The notes beneath the pieces are model-generated. The model saw nothing but the letters and a program-made list of their open reading frames with translations, was not told the DNA's origin and searched no databases. Made by a program: the position numbers and the translations under genes. From Desulfobacteraceae bacterium (GTDB taxonomy: Bacteria; Desulfobacterota; Desulfobacteria; Desulfobacterales; Desulfobacteraceae): DNA of 62,969 bases. The stretch spans positions 1-62,969 of the forward strand of contig QZLA01000298.1 of NCBI GenBank assembly GCA_004796375.1, read 5' to 3'. This document shows, piece after piece, positions 52,701-61,484 of this stretch. Numbering within the stretch: the stretch's first letter is position 1; each line of letters opens with the position of its first letter.

Positions 52701-53864
52701 TTAGAACAGTCTTCTCAATGACAGTGCCGCCTGGTGTCCGGGATCGATCCGTAAAATCTGGTTCAGGTAATCATCCGCCTGGATGAACTTGCTTTTTTGA
52801 TAATAGATGTTGGCAATATTATATTTACACTTAAGATGCCCCCTGACGTGCCGGTCAACCTTCAAAAAAAAGTCCAGTGCACCGTCAATGTCACCCGATG
52901 ATTCCGCGATTAAACCGGCTTTATAGACGAGATCATAGTTGGATGGATTCTCCCTGATACTTTTTTCAAGCAGTTCCTTGGGGAATTCATATTCATGAAG
53001 GTCAAAACAGATGTCAATAATGGTATCCCTGACCTCACTTTGCTTTTTGGAATTTGAAATGACCTTGGAAAAGATACTGAAGGCTGTGGACCTGTACCCT
53101 TTTTTAAGCAGATTTCTTCCGATATCAAATCCCCGGTCATTATACCGCCGGCTCAACGAAAGGACCTCCAGGTAATATTTACCCGCCTTCTCGAGCTGAT
53201 CGGTCTTGAGATAGTAATCCGCAAGATACACCCTTGAGACCGTATCCTGCCTGTTGAGGCTGACAGCCTTTAACAGGCATTTCTCTCCGATCTGATTTTT
53301 CTGGATCTTAAAATGCAACAATCCCAACTCTCTGAGAAGCCTGGAGGCAGAAGGTTTATGGACCAGGGCTTTTTTAATCTCATCAATGGCTCCGTAAAAG
53401 TCTCCTTTTTCTTCAAACTCCCTGGCATTAAGCCTATGGACCTTTGCAGGCTCAGGATTGTTGAGACGATCGATGACATTTGAGATCCTGGTTTCAAGGG
53501 ACTGTGGTGTAAGCGGTTTTAACAAATAACCGTCAATTTCAATTTCTGCGACTTGGGCAACAATTTCGCGTTCTGCCTCTGCCGTGATCATGATCACAGG
53601 CAGGTCCCTGAGTTCAGCATCATTCCGGATATCTTCAAGCATTTCAATACCGTTCATAACCGGCATGTTCCAGTCGATCATGGCCAGATCAAAATGGTCG
53701 CCCCTTAACACCTCCATCCCCTCTTTACCATTTTCTGCAAACCGCAGTTTGCTTCCAATTTTGAGATCCTTGAGCATCTTGCGGATGGTCAGCCTCATGC
53801 TTTTCATGTCATCAACAATAAGAATCGAAAGGTCTCTGACCTGCAAGGGGGCTATGTTGTCCAA
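52701..53864 (-). CDS. Response regulator with receiver and TPR domains
   Basis: The product is 387 residues from TTG at 53864 with AAGGA 9 bases upstream. The receiver (about 10-130) has the acidic pair in ILIVDDMKSM, phospho-acceptor Asp in MIDWNMPVMNG and the conserved Lys in GYLLKPLTPQ. The rest is a chain of tetratricopeptide repeats (about 145-387), an output that binds other proteins. No DNA-binding domain is present. It heads a minus operon with MaoC and the protease. Its kinase is not adjacent. Confidence 0.92.
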   Translation of the reverse strand: MDNIAPLQVRDLSILIVDDMKSMRLTIRKMLKDLKIGSKLRFAENGKEGMEVLRGDHFDLAMIDWNMPVMNGIEMLEDIRNDAELRDLPVIMITAEAEREIVAQVAEIEIDGYLLKPLTPQSLETRISNVIDRLNNPEPAKVHRLNAREFEEKGDFYGAIDEIKKALVHKPSASRLLRELGLLHFKIQKNQIGEKCLLKAVSLNRQDTVSRVYLADYYLKTDQLEKAGKYYLEVLSLSRRYNDRGFDIGRNLLKKGYRSTAFSIFSKVISNSKKQSEVRDTIIDICFDLHEYEFPKELLEKSIRENPSNYDLVYKAGLIAESSGDIDGALDFFLKVDRHVRGHLKCKYNIANIYYQKSKFIQADDYLNQILRIDPGHQAALSLRRLF

Positions 53865-54030
53865 GATGATATTCCTTAAATTATTTGATCATCAGATTGT
53901 GATCATAGTAACCCGGCATCAAGAAACTTTGATTTTTCGATTTTGCCTGTTTAAAATTGACCTTAACGTATTCTGGCCGTAAAGCCCACAATAAGTTTAA
54001 CGATCCATTCATATTACAGGATTTCATCAG

Positions 54031-55053
54031 TCAGGATTTCTTGATTTTTACGCGATAAATGAGCGGCTTTATTTTTGCCTCGGATTTTATCTGTTCGGAA
54101 AAATACCTGAACATGCCGGTATGGTAAACAATGATACGATCCGTCTGTTGTGTCGTAATCTCAGTGGCAATCGCGCAATCTTTTCGAATCGGAATACCCG
54201 AAATAGAGAGTTCAATCCTATTTTCAACCGGCAGCCTGACCTGCTGCTCAATAAGCCGTATCAAATGATTGTATCCGTTTAGATCAATCCTTGCAAAAGT
54301 TTCAAAATCGGTGGCACAGATTTCATCGGCTGAAAATGAAAACTCCTTGATCCCTTTTGACGAAAGGATCGCATGCTTCATTTCCCGCATCCAGAGTCTC
54401 GAGGCATCAGGTCCTGGAACATATGCATCCAAAGTCGATTCACCACTCTTTAAGGTCAGGATTGAACCGTAACTTTTAAGATTCAAATTGGATTCATCGG
54501 CAAAATATCCGGGAACCAACCCCTTTAAAAGCCCCATACCAAGGCCAATATAACCATAGGTATCGGAAAGGTTAACATTCTGTAGGAACTGATCCCGTTC
54601 ACTTTTAGTGACCACCCTGATTTGGTGGGCCTGCCAGGGTGCCTTATCTTCGGGCATGAGAACCTTACCGGAACTTCTGATTGAACCAAAATCAATTTCA
54701 TGCATGGAATTGAATATATCGTTTAGTATAACAGCCCGCTTCTTATCCAGCATGCTCCACTTGATCACTTTTTCTTTTTTATTCTCGTATTTCGGTGAAA
54801 ACCAGAGGTAAAAAACAAACAGAAAGGCAAGTGATATTGGTACCGCAGTTAATAGGGTTGATATCGGTGTATTGAAAGACTTATTGATTAAGAATGCGGT
54901 AAGTGTCGTCATGGTGAGACAGAAACCAAAAAAGGCCGACAATACAAAATAGTATTCCTTTGCAAGGCTTTTTAAATACATCCTTGCTCTTTGGGATATA
55001 AGCTCTTTTGACCGGATGATCGACAGATCAGATTTTTCTGATATTCCTTCCAT
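54031..55053 (-). CDS. Membrane-anchored protein, unknown
   Basis: The product is 340 residues. Two membrane helices lie at about 35-57 and 66-87 (YYFVLSAFFGFCLTMTTLTA and TLLTAVPISLAFLFVFYLWF), with most of the protein in the cytoplasm afterwards. The soluble part has mixed alpha-beta character and ends with a basic KIKKS tail. No family was recognised. It is alone on the minus strand, between the receiver-TPR gene and the small cysteine protein gene. Confidence 0.8.
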   Translation of the reverse strand: MEGISEKSDLSIIRSKELISQRARMYLKSLAKEYYFVLSAFFGFCLTMTTLTAFLINKSFNTPISTLLTAVPISLAFLFVFYLWFSPKYENKKEKVIKWSMLDKKRAVILNDIFNSMHEIDFGSIRSSGKVLMPEDKAPWQAHQIRVVTKSERDQFLQNVNLSDTYGYIGLGMGLLKGLVPGYFADESNLNLKSYGSILTLKSGESTLDAYVPGPDASRLWMREMKHAILSSKGIKEFSFSADEICATDFETFARIDLNGYNHLIRLIEQQVRLPVENRIELSISGIPIRKDCAIATEITTQQTDRIIVYHTGMFRYFSEQIKSEAKIKPLIYRVKIKKS

Positions 55054-55108
55054 AATTCATCTGGCGGTAGATTATAATTCAAAACAAGAAAAAGTGAAAG
55101 CTGATGGC

Positions 55109-55137
55109 TTGACATCACAACTTTGACTGCCAATATT
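55109..55137 (+). promoter_or_regulatory. Putative promoter of the small cysteine-repeat gene
   Basis: TTGACA (55109-55114) and AATATT (55132-55137) are separated by 17 bases, 56 bases before the ATG at 55193. The -35 box is perfect and the -10 box matches at four of six positions. Confidence 0.45.
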
Positions 55138-55192
55138 GTTCTTTAGTTAGAAAAAAGTTAGGGTTGACTTACTACAAACAAGGATATGACAT

Positions 55193-55453
55193 ATGGCCAA
55201 GACAAAGTGTATCTGCGAGGATAAGGGTTCAGGCAAAAAGAAGAAAGCCTGTAAGGTTAATTCCAAATCCGAGTTAAAAAACGCAAATGTTTTGTCCCTC
55301 TATGTCTGCAAGGACTGTCAGAAGCAGAGCATCAGTGCCAAAGCCATATGTAAGCCAAAAGAGGTTTCACCCTCTTTTGTCTGCCAGAAATGCGGTTCCC
55401 CATCCAAAAAGAAAAAAAACCTGTGCAAACCGGCCAAGTCAAAAATTCTTTAA
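55193..55453 (+). CDS. Small basic cysteine-repeat protein, possibly zinc-binding
   Basis: The product is 86 residues with AAGGA upstream and no signal peptide. It has three degenerate repeats of about 22-25 residues, each with a Cys pair followed by a CKP or CKV element: CICEDKG...ACKV, VCKDCQK...ICKP and VCQKCGS...LCKP. The last two have CxxC knuckles. Lys-rich composition suggests nucleic-acid or acidic-partner contact, and the cysteines suggest zinc or iron. No family was recognised. It stands alone and has its own promoter-like sequence. Confidence 0.75.
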   Translation: MAKTKCICEDKGSGKKKKACKVNSKSELKNANVLSLYVCKDCQKQSISAKAICKPKEVSPSFVCQKCGSPSKKKKNLCKPAKSKIL

Positions 55454-55481
55454 ATATCAATTCGCTTACCCGATGACACAA

Positions 55482-57803
55482 TCAGGTTTCAGACATAGTA
55501 ATGCCATCAAGCTCACCCCTGACTGCTTCAGCCAGGGTTTCGAAACGGTATGGTTTATGGATATATCTGCCGGCGCCTAACTGCATCGTTCGTTTGACAT
55601 CATCTGATTCAGAGTAGCCGCTGGCAATCACTGCCTTCTGGCCGGGTTTAAAAGCGATGACCCGCTCATAGGTCTGCAGCCCGTTAATTCCCGGATCCAT
55701 GATCATGTCCAGAAGCATGAGATCGGCATCACTTTTCTGAAGGTATTCAATGGCCGCTTCTCCGCCGGATACTGCATTCACGCGATAGCCTAGTCGTTCC
55801 AGCATTTTGGTTGCAAGATCCCGTTGCTCCTTGACATCATCGACAACCAGTATGTGTTCCCCTTTTGCTTTGAGTGTGGATAGATCAATCGTATCTGCGT
55901 CTCCCTCCGGCTTTTCTTCGGTGGAAGGAAAATAGATGGAAAAGGTCGTTCCCTTTTCCAATTCGCTTTCAATCTCTATTCTGCCAAAATGATCTTCAAC
56001 CGTTCCCCAAACAACTGCCATACCGAGTCCGGTTCCACTTCGGCCCATCACCTTCTTGGTGTAGAATGGCTCAAAAATTTTTTCCTGTTCCTCGTGTGTG
56101 ATGCCCACCCCCTCATCACTGATGGATAAATTGATCTGGGGTGAAGGATTCGAGTTGCCCTTCCAATCGGCCTCAACAGGGGCTGTATTCCGGGTTGAAA
56201 TCAAAATTCTTCCACCGTTGGGCATCGCTTCTGACGCATTGGAAACCAAATTCATCAACATCTTAGACAGGTGAATCGGAGACCCTTTCATCATTTTTAA
56301 ATCGGTAGCCAGATCCAGTTCCACCCGGGTCATCGGATTGAAAGATAAAAGTTTCTTGTATTCCGGGGATGACAGGTAGGTTTTGACGACAGTATTAAGA
56401 TCGATCACATCACTTACCGGTACGCCTCTTCGTGCAAGCGTCAGAAGGTCGTTCACAATTTTTGCGGCCCGTTCCCCGGAGTCCTGTATACTCTTGAGGG
56501 GTTCTCGCATTTCATGGTTTGCTGGCAGGTCCATAAGCATCAGTTCCGGATAATTGATGATCCCTGACAGTACGTTGTTCAGATCATGTGCGACGCCCCC
56601 TGCCAGTTTACCGATCGCTTCCATTTTCTGGGATTGCCTGAGTTTGAATTCCGCTTCCCTGCGCTGCTGCTCCAACTCCTTGGAATGGGTAATATCAAAT
56701 GCGATCTGGAGATGAACCATTCTCCCGTCTATCCATTTAATCACCCTGTCATGATTGGCATACCATCGGTTTACCAGGGGGTTTTTTGACTCCCACATGA
56801 TCATACCGGTCGGCTGTCCATGCTGATCCAGAAGTTCACGATTCCGGCAGTGATCACAAGGATGATCCAGGCCTCGAAATACCTGATAACACAGTTTGCC
56901 TTCATAATTATCCCCGAAAGCCTCCTTCATGGTCAAATTCATGAACTGGATCTCATAGGTTTCCAGGTCAGCGACATAAACTGTCGCATCAATACTGTTC
57001 AAGACAGCGACCAGCCGATCGTTGGAGTCGAGCAATGCATTTTCCGCCTGCCTTATACTGTCTATCATTCGGTTAAAGGAATTTCCCAGCCGCCCGACTT
57101 CATCCCTGGTGTTGACGTTAATAAACTGTTCCCTGCTCCCGTCCGCAATGATTCGGCTAGCATTGGCAAGGTTGACAATCGGCTTGGAAATAGAGTTTGA
57201 AATCAACAGGGAGATACCTGCAGCAATCAGGATGAACAGGCAACCCCATTTGATATTTTTTTCAATCAGACCTTGAATCGATTTCTGAATCGGGTCTGTG
57301 GACATACCCAGTAGGATATGCCAGGTGTCCTTACCGATGGAGACAGGATGAACCAGGAGAATTCCGTCTAATACCCCCTCTTCCGTAAATTGAAAATCTG
57401 TTTTCAGGCTTTGCTCTAAAGTGAGCAGTTGCGGGTCGACCTGCTTGCCGTAATATTTCTGATCATTTGCCAGATAGACTTCACCATTGGGTTTGACGAT
57501 TTTTGTAAAAACAATATCTGCTTGTTCAGAATTGGCTGAATCACGGAGTAAATTTTCAACAAAGATCCAGTTCAAAGACCAAAACGCACTTTTTGTGCTT
57601 GAGGCGATATTCCTTGCCGTGTTCTGTCCTTTCTGAATCAAGTTTGCCCGGAGTGTTTTTGATTCAGTTAAAACTGCCACATACGTACTTGCAACGATGA
57701 CCATTGAAATAACGATCACCACACTCAACATGATCTTGCTTCTGATCGATATCCCCATCTGAAAGGGATCACCAGGGAGTTCATCCGTCTTAATCTCAGT
57801 CAA
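55482..57803 (-). CDS. Hybrid sensor histidine kinase with HAMP, PAS and receiver domains
   Basis: The product is 773 residues from TTG at 57803. Domain order: membrane helix (about 25-45), periplasmic sensor region (about 46-185), second helix (CLFILIAAGISLLISNSIS), HAMP (about 208-258), PAS (about 265-375, with a C...PCDHC cysteine group), HisKA with the phospho-acceptor His in GGVAHDLNNVLSGI (about 404), a HATPase (GVGITHEEQEKIFEPFYTKK), and a C-terminal receiver with LLDMIMDP (about 697). The cysteine group in the PAS recalls a heme- or redox-binding variant. No cognate output regulator is adjacent. Confidence 0.93.
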   Translation of the reverse strand: MTEIKTDELPGDPFQMGISIRSKIMLSVVIVISMVIVASTYVAVLTESKTLRANLIQKGQNTARNIASSTKSAFWSLNWIFVENLLRDSANSEQADIVFTKIVKPNGEVYLANDQKYYGKQVDPQLLTLEQSLKTDFQFTEEGVLDGILLVHPVSIGKDTWHILLGMSTDPIQKSIQGLIEKNIKWGCLFILIAAGISLLISNSISKPIVNLANASRIIADGSREQFINVNTRDEVGRLGNSFNRMIDSIRQAENALLDSNDRLVAVLNSIDATVYVADLETYEIQFMNLTMKEAFGDNYEGKLCYQVFRGLDHPCDHCRNRELLDQHGQPTGMIMWESKNPLVNRWYANHDRVIKWIDGRMVHLQIAFDITHSKELEQQRREAEFKLRQSQKMEAIGKLAGGVAHDLNNVLSGIINYPELMLMDLPANHEMREPLKSIQDSGERAAKIVNDLLTLARRGVPVSDVIDLNTVVKTYLSSPEYKKLLSFNPMTRVELDLATDLKMMKGSPIHLSKMLMNLVSNASEAMPNGGRILISTRNTAPVEADWKGNSNPSPQINLSISDEGVGITHEEQEKIFEPFYTKKVMGRSGTGLGMAVVWGTVEDHFGRIEIESELEKGTTFSIYFPSTEEKPEGDADTIDLSTLKAKGEHILVVDDVKEQRDLATKMLERLGYRVNAVSGGEAAIEYLQKSDADLMLLDMIMDPGINGLQTYERVIAFKPGQKAVIASGYSESDDVKRTMQLGAGRYIHKPYRFETLAEAVRGELDGITMSET

Positions 57804-57844
57804 TGCGAATACCTAATCCTTGAGGGGTGTAGGGCTACAGGCGG

Positions 57845-58714
57845 CTAAACCATCACCGGAATTCCGGGTTGGGCTTCGATCACGCGGGTTTCAGGTGATA
57901 CTGCCTTGACATGTTCCTTGAACGCCTCGCAATCCTGCACCAGAACCGGAAACGTCCCGTAATGCTCTGGAATAACGATTTTAGGTCGAATCAGTTTACA
58001 GGCATGTGCTGCTTCTTTCGGTCCCATGGTAAAAGTCCCGCCAATGGGCAATATGGCGATATCCGGTTGGTAGAAATCTCCGATTATGGTTTTCATATCC
58101 CCCATCAAAGCGGTATCACCGGAGTGGTATAGTTTAAGTCCGTTTTCAAATTCGATAATGTAACCCACAGCCTCCCCGACAAAATGGTTCTTTCCTTCAA
58201 ATCCGGTCAGCTGTGCCCCTGCTGAATGAAACGCCTCCACCATGGTGAACTTGATCCCGTCGATGGAAGAGGTGCATCCTTTGTTCCCAATGGCAAATGT
58301 CTGGCAATTGGCCTCAGGAATCTCTGATTTTATAAAAAAATTGAGCTCCCAGGGTGCGATCACTTTTGGCTTATGCTGAGATATCAGCGCTTTTGCATCA
58401 TTGATCATGAAGTGGTCTACATGACCATGTGTCCATAAAATAAAATCAATGGAGTCAAACCCGCCTGTCTGGCGGTATTTCCCCGGGCATTTGGGATTGG
58501 TGCTGATCCATGGGTCAAACAAGATGTTTTTCCCGGTTATGGACTTGAACAAAAAACTTCCATGACCCAACCACTCGATTGAAACCTGACCGTCAAAATC
58601 CAGGGTTGATGTGCTATATTTCAATTCGGTTGCATGAGCAAGTCTTGGCACCCCAAAGATGCTGCCAAGAACTGTCATCCCCTTAAAAAACTGACGCCGG
58701 GATAATTCTATCAC
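57845..58714 (-). CDS. Tat-exported metallo-beta-lactamase-fold hydrolase (UPF0173-like)
   Basis: The product is 289 residues. The N-terminus has a twin-arginine signal (SRRQFFKGMTVLGSIFG, cleavage near HATEL). The metal site is WTHGHVDHF (HxHxDH, about 95) with further His in EAFHSAGA, YHSGDTA and EHYGTF. The layout matches the UPF0173/L-ascorbate-lactonase-like hydrolases, which are usually cytosolic, so export through Tat with bound metal is notable. It starts 41 bases upstream of the histidine kinase in the same direction and may be co-transcribed. The substrate is unknown. Confidence 0.88.
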   Translation of the reverse strand: MIELSRRQFFKGMTVLGSIFGVPRLAHATELKYSTSTLDFDGQVSIEWLGHGSFLFKSITGKNILFDPWISTNPKCPGKYRQTGGFDSIDFILWTHGHVDHFMINDAKALISQHKPKVIAPWELNFFIKSEIPEANCQTFAIGNKGCTSSIDGIKFTMVEAFHSAGAQLTGFEGKNHFVGEAVGYIIEFENGLKLYHSGDTALMGDMKTIIGDFYQPDIAILPIGGTFTMGPKEAAHACKLIRPKIVIPEHYGTFPVLVQDCEAFKEHVKAVSPETRVIEAQPGIPVMV

Positions 58715-59074
58715 TTAAACTTCCTTAAAGTATTCTGATTTATTCAGACAGGAATCGCAGGGTGTTTCGTCACCTGCAAATCACACCAGTTGAAAACCTG
58801 TATCACTTCAACACGTGGTTCGGATCTTACCAAACGATTATTAGAATACAGTTAGCAAGGCTGAGGTTCTCATGTTCCTCAACGGGATAGCCGGTGAAAC
58901 TCTGGCCTGCATGGGTAAGGCCCCCATCTAAAGTCATGGTATTATACGAACTTTAAAAAAGAGGCTTGCATTCTTTACAAGAATCAGCTTAACATCCCGT
59001 TGCTATTTGCAGCGATCCGGTATTGAAGCGTAAATTCACCGGATCTGCAAAACCCTGAGAATGATACGGTTGGG
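58715..59074. other. Structured non-coding gap
   Basis: No gene is seen in these 360 bases. Between about 58858 and 58942 there are several inverted repeats: TGAGG/CCTCA around 58862-58881 and ATGGG/CCCAT around 58914-58931. The segment GCCGGTGAAACTCTGGCC is also self-complementary in part. This could be a leader RNA or small RNA for the membrane protein at 59075, but no known riboswitch class is recognised. Confidence 0.35.
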
Positions 59075-59521
59075 ATGAATATCTTTAATACAACCAGTAC
59101 GAACCTGGTGAAATTGGCGGCATTGGTCTGGTTTGCCGGTGTCTTTATCCTGCTCTATAAAAGCACGGCAATGATGATTGAAGCAGTGGGTGTCGGTGCA
59201 CCGTTATCCATGGTGGCACTTACTGTTATAAGCGGTTTGATTGTCGGTATGATCAAGGCAAAAACCCTTTTCATTCATGTGTGCCAGAAAAACATCAACC
59301 GGATCTTGGGTTTAAAGTCCCCTAGAATATGGCAATTCTACCGTGTCCGATTTTTCATCTTTTTATTTCTAATGATAACACTTGGAAATTATGCGTATCA
59401 CCTGTCGAGCAGCAATGCATTTCTTTTGCTTGCCTTATCAACCCTTGAGCTGTCTGTTTCAACCGCTCTTTTCATCAGCGGAAAATGTTTTAAAAAGGTA
59501 CTGATAAAAAAACAGATATAG
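59075..59521 (+). CDS. Four-helix membrane protein, unknown
   Basis: The product is 148 residues. Four membrane helices are predicted: LAALVWFAGVFILLYKS, SMVALTVISGLIVGMI, FFIFLFLMITLGNYAY and AFLLLALSTLELSVSTALFI. No family was recognised, and the ribosome site is weak (GGTTGGG). The gene stands alone after a structured gap. Confidence 0.72.
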   Translation: MNIFNTTSTNLVKLAALVWFAGVFILLYKSTAMMIEAVGVGAPLSMVALTVISGLIVGMIKAKTLFIHVCQKNINRILGLKSPRIWQFYRVRFFIFLFLMITLGNYAYHLSSSNAFLLLALSTLELSVSTALFISGKCFKKVLIKKQI

Positions 59522-59657
59522 TGTTTATTCGGACCTTCTGTTTGCCCGAGACGCACGAGGGCAAAACACTGTTTACAACCCCCTTGTATATCTGGTACAA
59601 GAACTGGTAATCGGTCTTTATATAATTTCATTAATCAGACAGTCGTTCTCAAAAAGG

Positions 59658-60065
59658 ATGCAGACCCAAATGAAAAAAGACAAAACGGTTAAGGAAAGAA
59701 GAAAAGTGGTCAGGTATAAAGCGATGGAAGGCTCTTATGCAGCAACAAGCCCTGCTTCATCTAAACCCGGTCAGATTGTTGATATCAGCATGGGCGGCCT
59801 TTCGTTTGAATATATTGATGCTGACAGCACATATCAGAACAGGGCTGAACCCTCTGAGAGTTACATCTATTTAAACAGCCCCGGATATAGCGTAGAAAAA
59901 TTGCCTTTTAAAACTGTTGCTGATTATGAAATGAGGGATCAGCCCCCTTCCGGCGCTGAGAATTTAAGACGGCGGCACATCAAATTTACCGATTTAAGTT
60001 TAAAGCAGATGTTTGACCTAGATTATTATGTGAAGAAGAATTGCAGTAAAAAAGATGATTCGTGA
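59658..60065 (+). CDS. Stand-alone PilZ-domain protein
   Basis: The product is 135 residues; an alternative ATG at 59670 fits AAGG spacing slightly better. The basic N-terminus has ERRKVVRY, giving RxxxR, and DISMGG matches DxSxxG, so c-di-GMP binding is likely. No other domain is present. Stand-alone PilZ proteins act by contacting partner proteins. A hairpin follows at 60163. Confidence 0.8.
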   Translation: MQTQMKKDKTVKERRKVVRYKAMEGSYAATSPASSKPGQIVDISMGGLSFEYIDADSTYQNRAEPSESYIYLNSPGYSVEKLPFKTVADYEMRDQPPSGAENLRRRHIKFTDLSLKQMFDLDYYVKKNCSKKDDS

Positions 60066-60162
60066 GCACTTGGTTCGCAGCACCCCTTAATTTTTAGTAT
60101 TCAGTTCTTGAAAATTCACCTCCATCATCTTACCTTTCCATTATCCCTTCACGGCATAAATG

Positions 60163-60187
60163 ATAACCCTCAGAATGGTTATTCTTT
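60163..60187 (+). terminator. Possible terminator after the PilZ gene
   Basis: ATAACC (60163-60168) pairs with GGTTAT (60177-60182) across eight bases and is followed by TCTTT. The stem is short and the hairpin lies 98 bases after the stop, so the call is weak. Confidence 0.35.
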
Positions 60188-60246
60188 AAGCTTCGTTATA
60201 AACAAGAAAGCCGGTGCAATCAATAGTGGATTTGGGAGAAGCAGTG

Positions 60247-61182
60247 ATGATTAAGATCGTGGAAGTCGGGCCCAGAGACGGGCTTCAAAATGAATTCAGT
60301 ATGGTTCCCACAAGTGCCAAGATCGACTTTGTAAATGCCTTGTCTAGGACAGGTGTTAACGAAATTGAGGTCAGTGCTTTTGTCTCTCCTAAAAAAATTC
60401 CTCAGCTCCAGGATGCTGCCATTGTATTTGAAAAGATCCACAGGGTCAAAGGGGTGGTGTATTCAGCCCTTGTACCCAACGAAAAGGGGCTTGAACGGGC
60501 TTTTCAGGCGGGTGTTGATAAAGTTTCCCTGTTCACCGCTGCCAGCGAAACTTTTAATCAAAAAAACATTAATACATCGATCAAGGGCTCGCTGGCAAGG
60601 TTCAGACCCGTTGTCACCCAGGCCGGAAAACGCGGAAGGCCTATCCGGGCATACATCTCTACTGCCTTCTGGTGTGCGTTTGAGGGTAAAATATCCGCCC
60701 AAAAAGTGGTTAACCTGGCGAGTTCCCTGATGGATATGGGGATAGACGAACTATCGATTTCAGACACCATTGGCAAAGCAACCCCGGATGATGTTGAACA
60801 ATTGATGGATAGTTTGCTCCCGATTGTACCACCTGACCGGATTGCGGTCCACTACCATGATACCTATGCCAATGGCATTGCAAATGTGCTTAAATCCCTT
60901 TCATATGGTATACGGACGGTTGATGCCAGTGTCGGGGGCCTGGGGGGCTGCCCGTTTGCGCCAGGGGCAACAGGCAATGTATCGACAGAGGATGTTATCA
61001 GGGCTTTACGAAACGCTGGTGAAACCCTAACCGCTAACATTGACCGTCTTTTGCAAGCCCGTGAACTGTTGAATCCATACCTGCCGGCGCCCTCCCTGCC
61101 GGAAACTGATCCACCGGATTGTTCCACCTGTGAGTTTTTCAATAACGGCCTATGTTGCGGCAGACATGAACTCACCCTCTAA
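60247..61182 (+). CDS. Hydroxymethylglutaryl-CoA lyase
   Basis: The ATG at 60247 has GGGAGA 7 bases upstream; the frame back to 60214 adds 11 residues. The product is 311 residues, normal for the family. The HMGL barrel starts with KIVEVGPRDGLQNE, has the Asp and His metal ligands in VHYHDTYANG, and the flexible loop SVGGLGGCPFAPGATGN with the catalytic Cys. The enzyme cleaves 3-hydroxy-3-methylglutaryl-CoA to acetyl-CoA and acetoacetate in leucine degradation; related aldolases use other acyl-CoAs. The C-terminus adds a cysteine cluster (CSTCEF, GLCCGRHE) not usual in the family. No other leucine-pathway gene is near. Confidence 0.93.
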   Translation: MIKIVEVGPRDGLQNEFSMVPTSAKIDFVNALSRTGVNEIEVSAFVSPKKIPQLQDAAIVFEKIHRVKGVVYSALVPNEKGLERAFQAGVDKVSLFTAASETFNQKNINTSIKGSLARFRPVVTQAGKRGRPIRAYISTAFWCAFEGKISAQKVVNLASSLMDMGIDELSISDTIGKATPDDVEQLMDSLLPIVPPDRIAVHYHDTYANGIANVLKSLSYGIRTVDASVGGLGGCPFAPGATGNVSTEDVIRALRNAGETLTANIDRLLQARELLNPYLPAPSLPETDPPDCSTCEFFNNGLCCGRHELTL

Positions 61183-61220
61183 ACACTATGCATTTGATTA
61201 TCCATGTATTATTCTCGAGT

Positions 61221-61484
61221 CTACATGTTGTTCAGCTCTTCCTGGATCATTTTTTCTTTATAATTCTTTATAGGCACGTCCATAAGCACTCTCAAACCAT
61301 GACAAGCTAAACCGATCCCCCAACCCAAAAGAGGCCATACAGACCAGTATGTGTCATTGGATTGAAGAATATTGATCACTACCAGCATCAGATTGACCAG
61401 GACATATACGGTTAAATGTGTGATGAATCCTATTTTCGCTTCAACCCTTTGTTCTGCCGTTCTGTAGAGTTTGTCTTTTTCCAT
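61221..61484 (-). CDS. 2TM-domain small membrane protein
   Basis: The product is 87 residues with AAGGAGTT before the ATG. It matches the 2TM domain family: AEQRVEAKIGFITHLTVYV, a first helix to about 40, WPLLGWGIGLACHGLRV as the second, and a charged C-terminus EEELNNM-like (IQEELNNM). Such proteins are found alone or fused to histidine kinases; the function is unknown. Confidence 0.85.
   Translation of the reverse strand: MEKDKLYRTAEQRVEAKIGFITHLTVYVLVNLMLVVINILQSNDTYWSVWPLLGWGIGLACHGLRVLMDVPIKNYKEKMIQEELNNM

Noticed and set aside
58858-58942. Cobalamin or c-di-GMP riboswitch
   Set aside because: Only a short part recalls cobalamin elements; the conserved CCACTG box and the rest of the fold are missing, and no c-di-GMP-I motif was found anywhere in the gaps.
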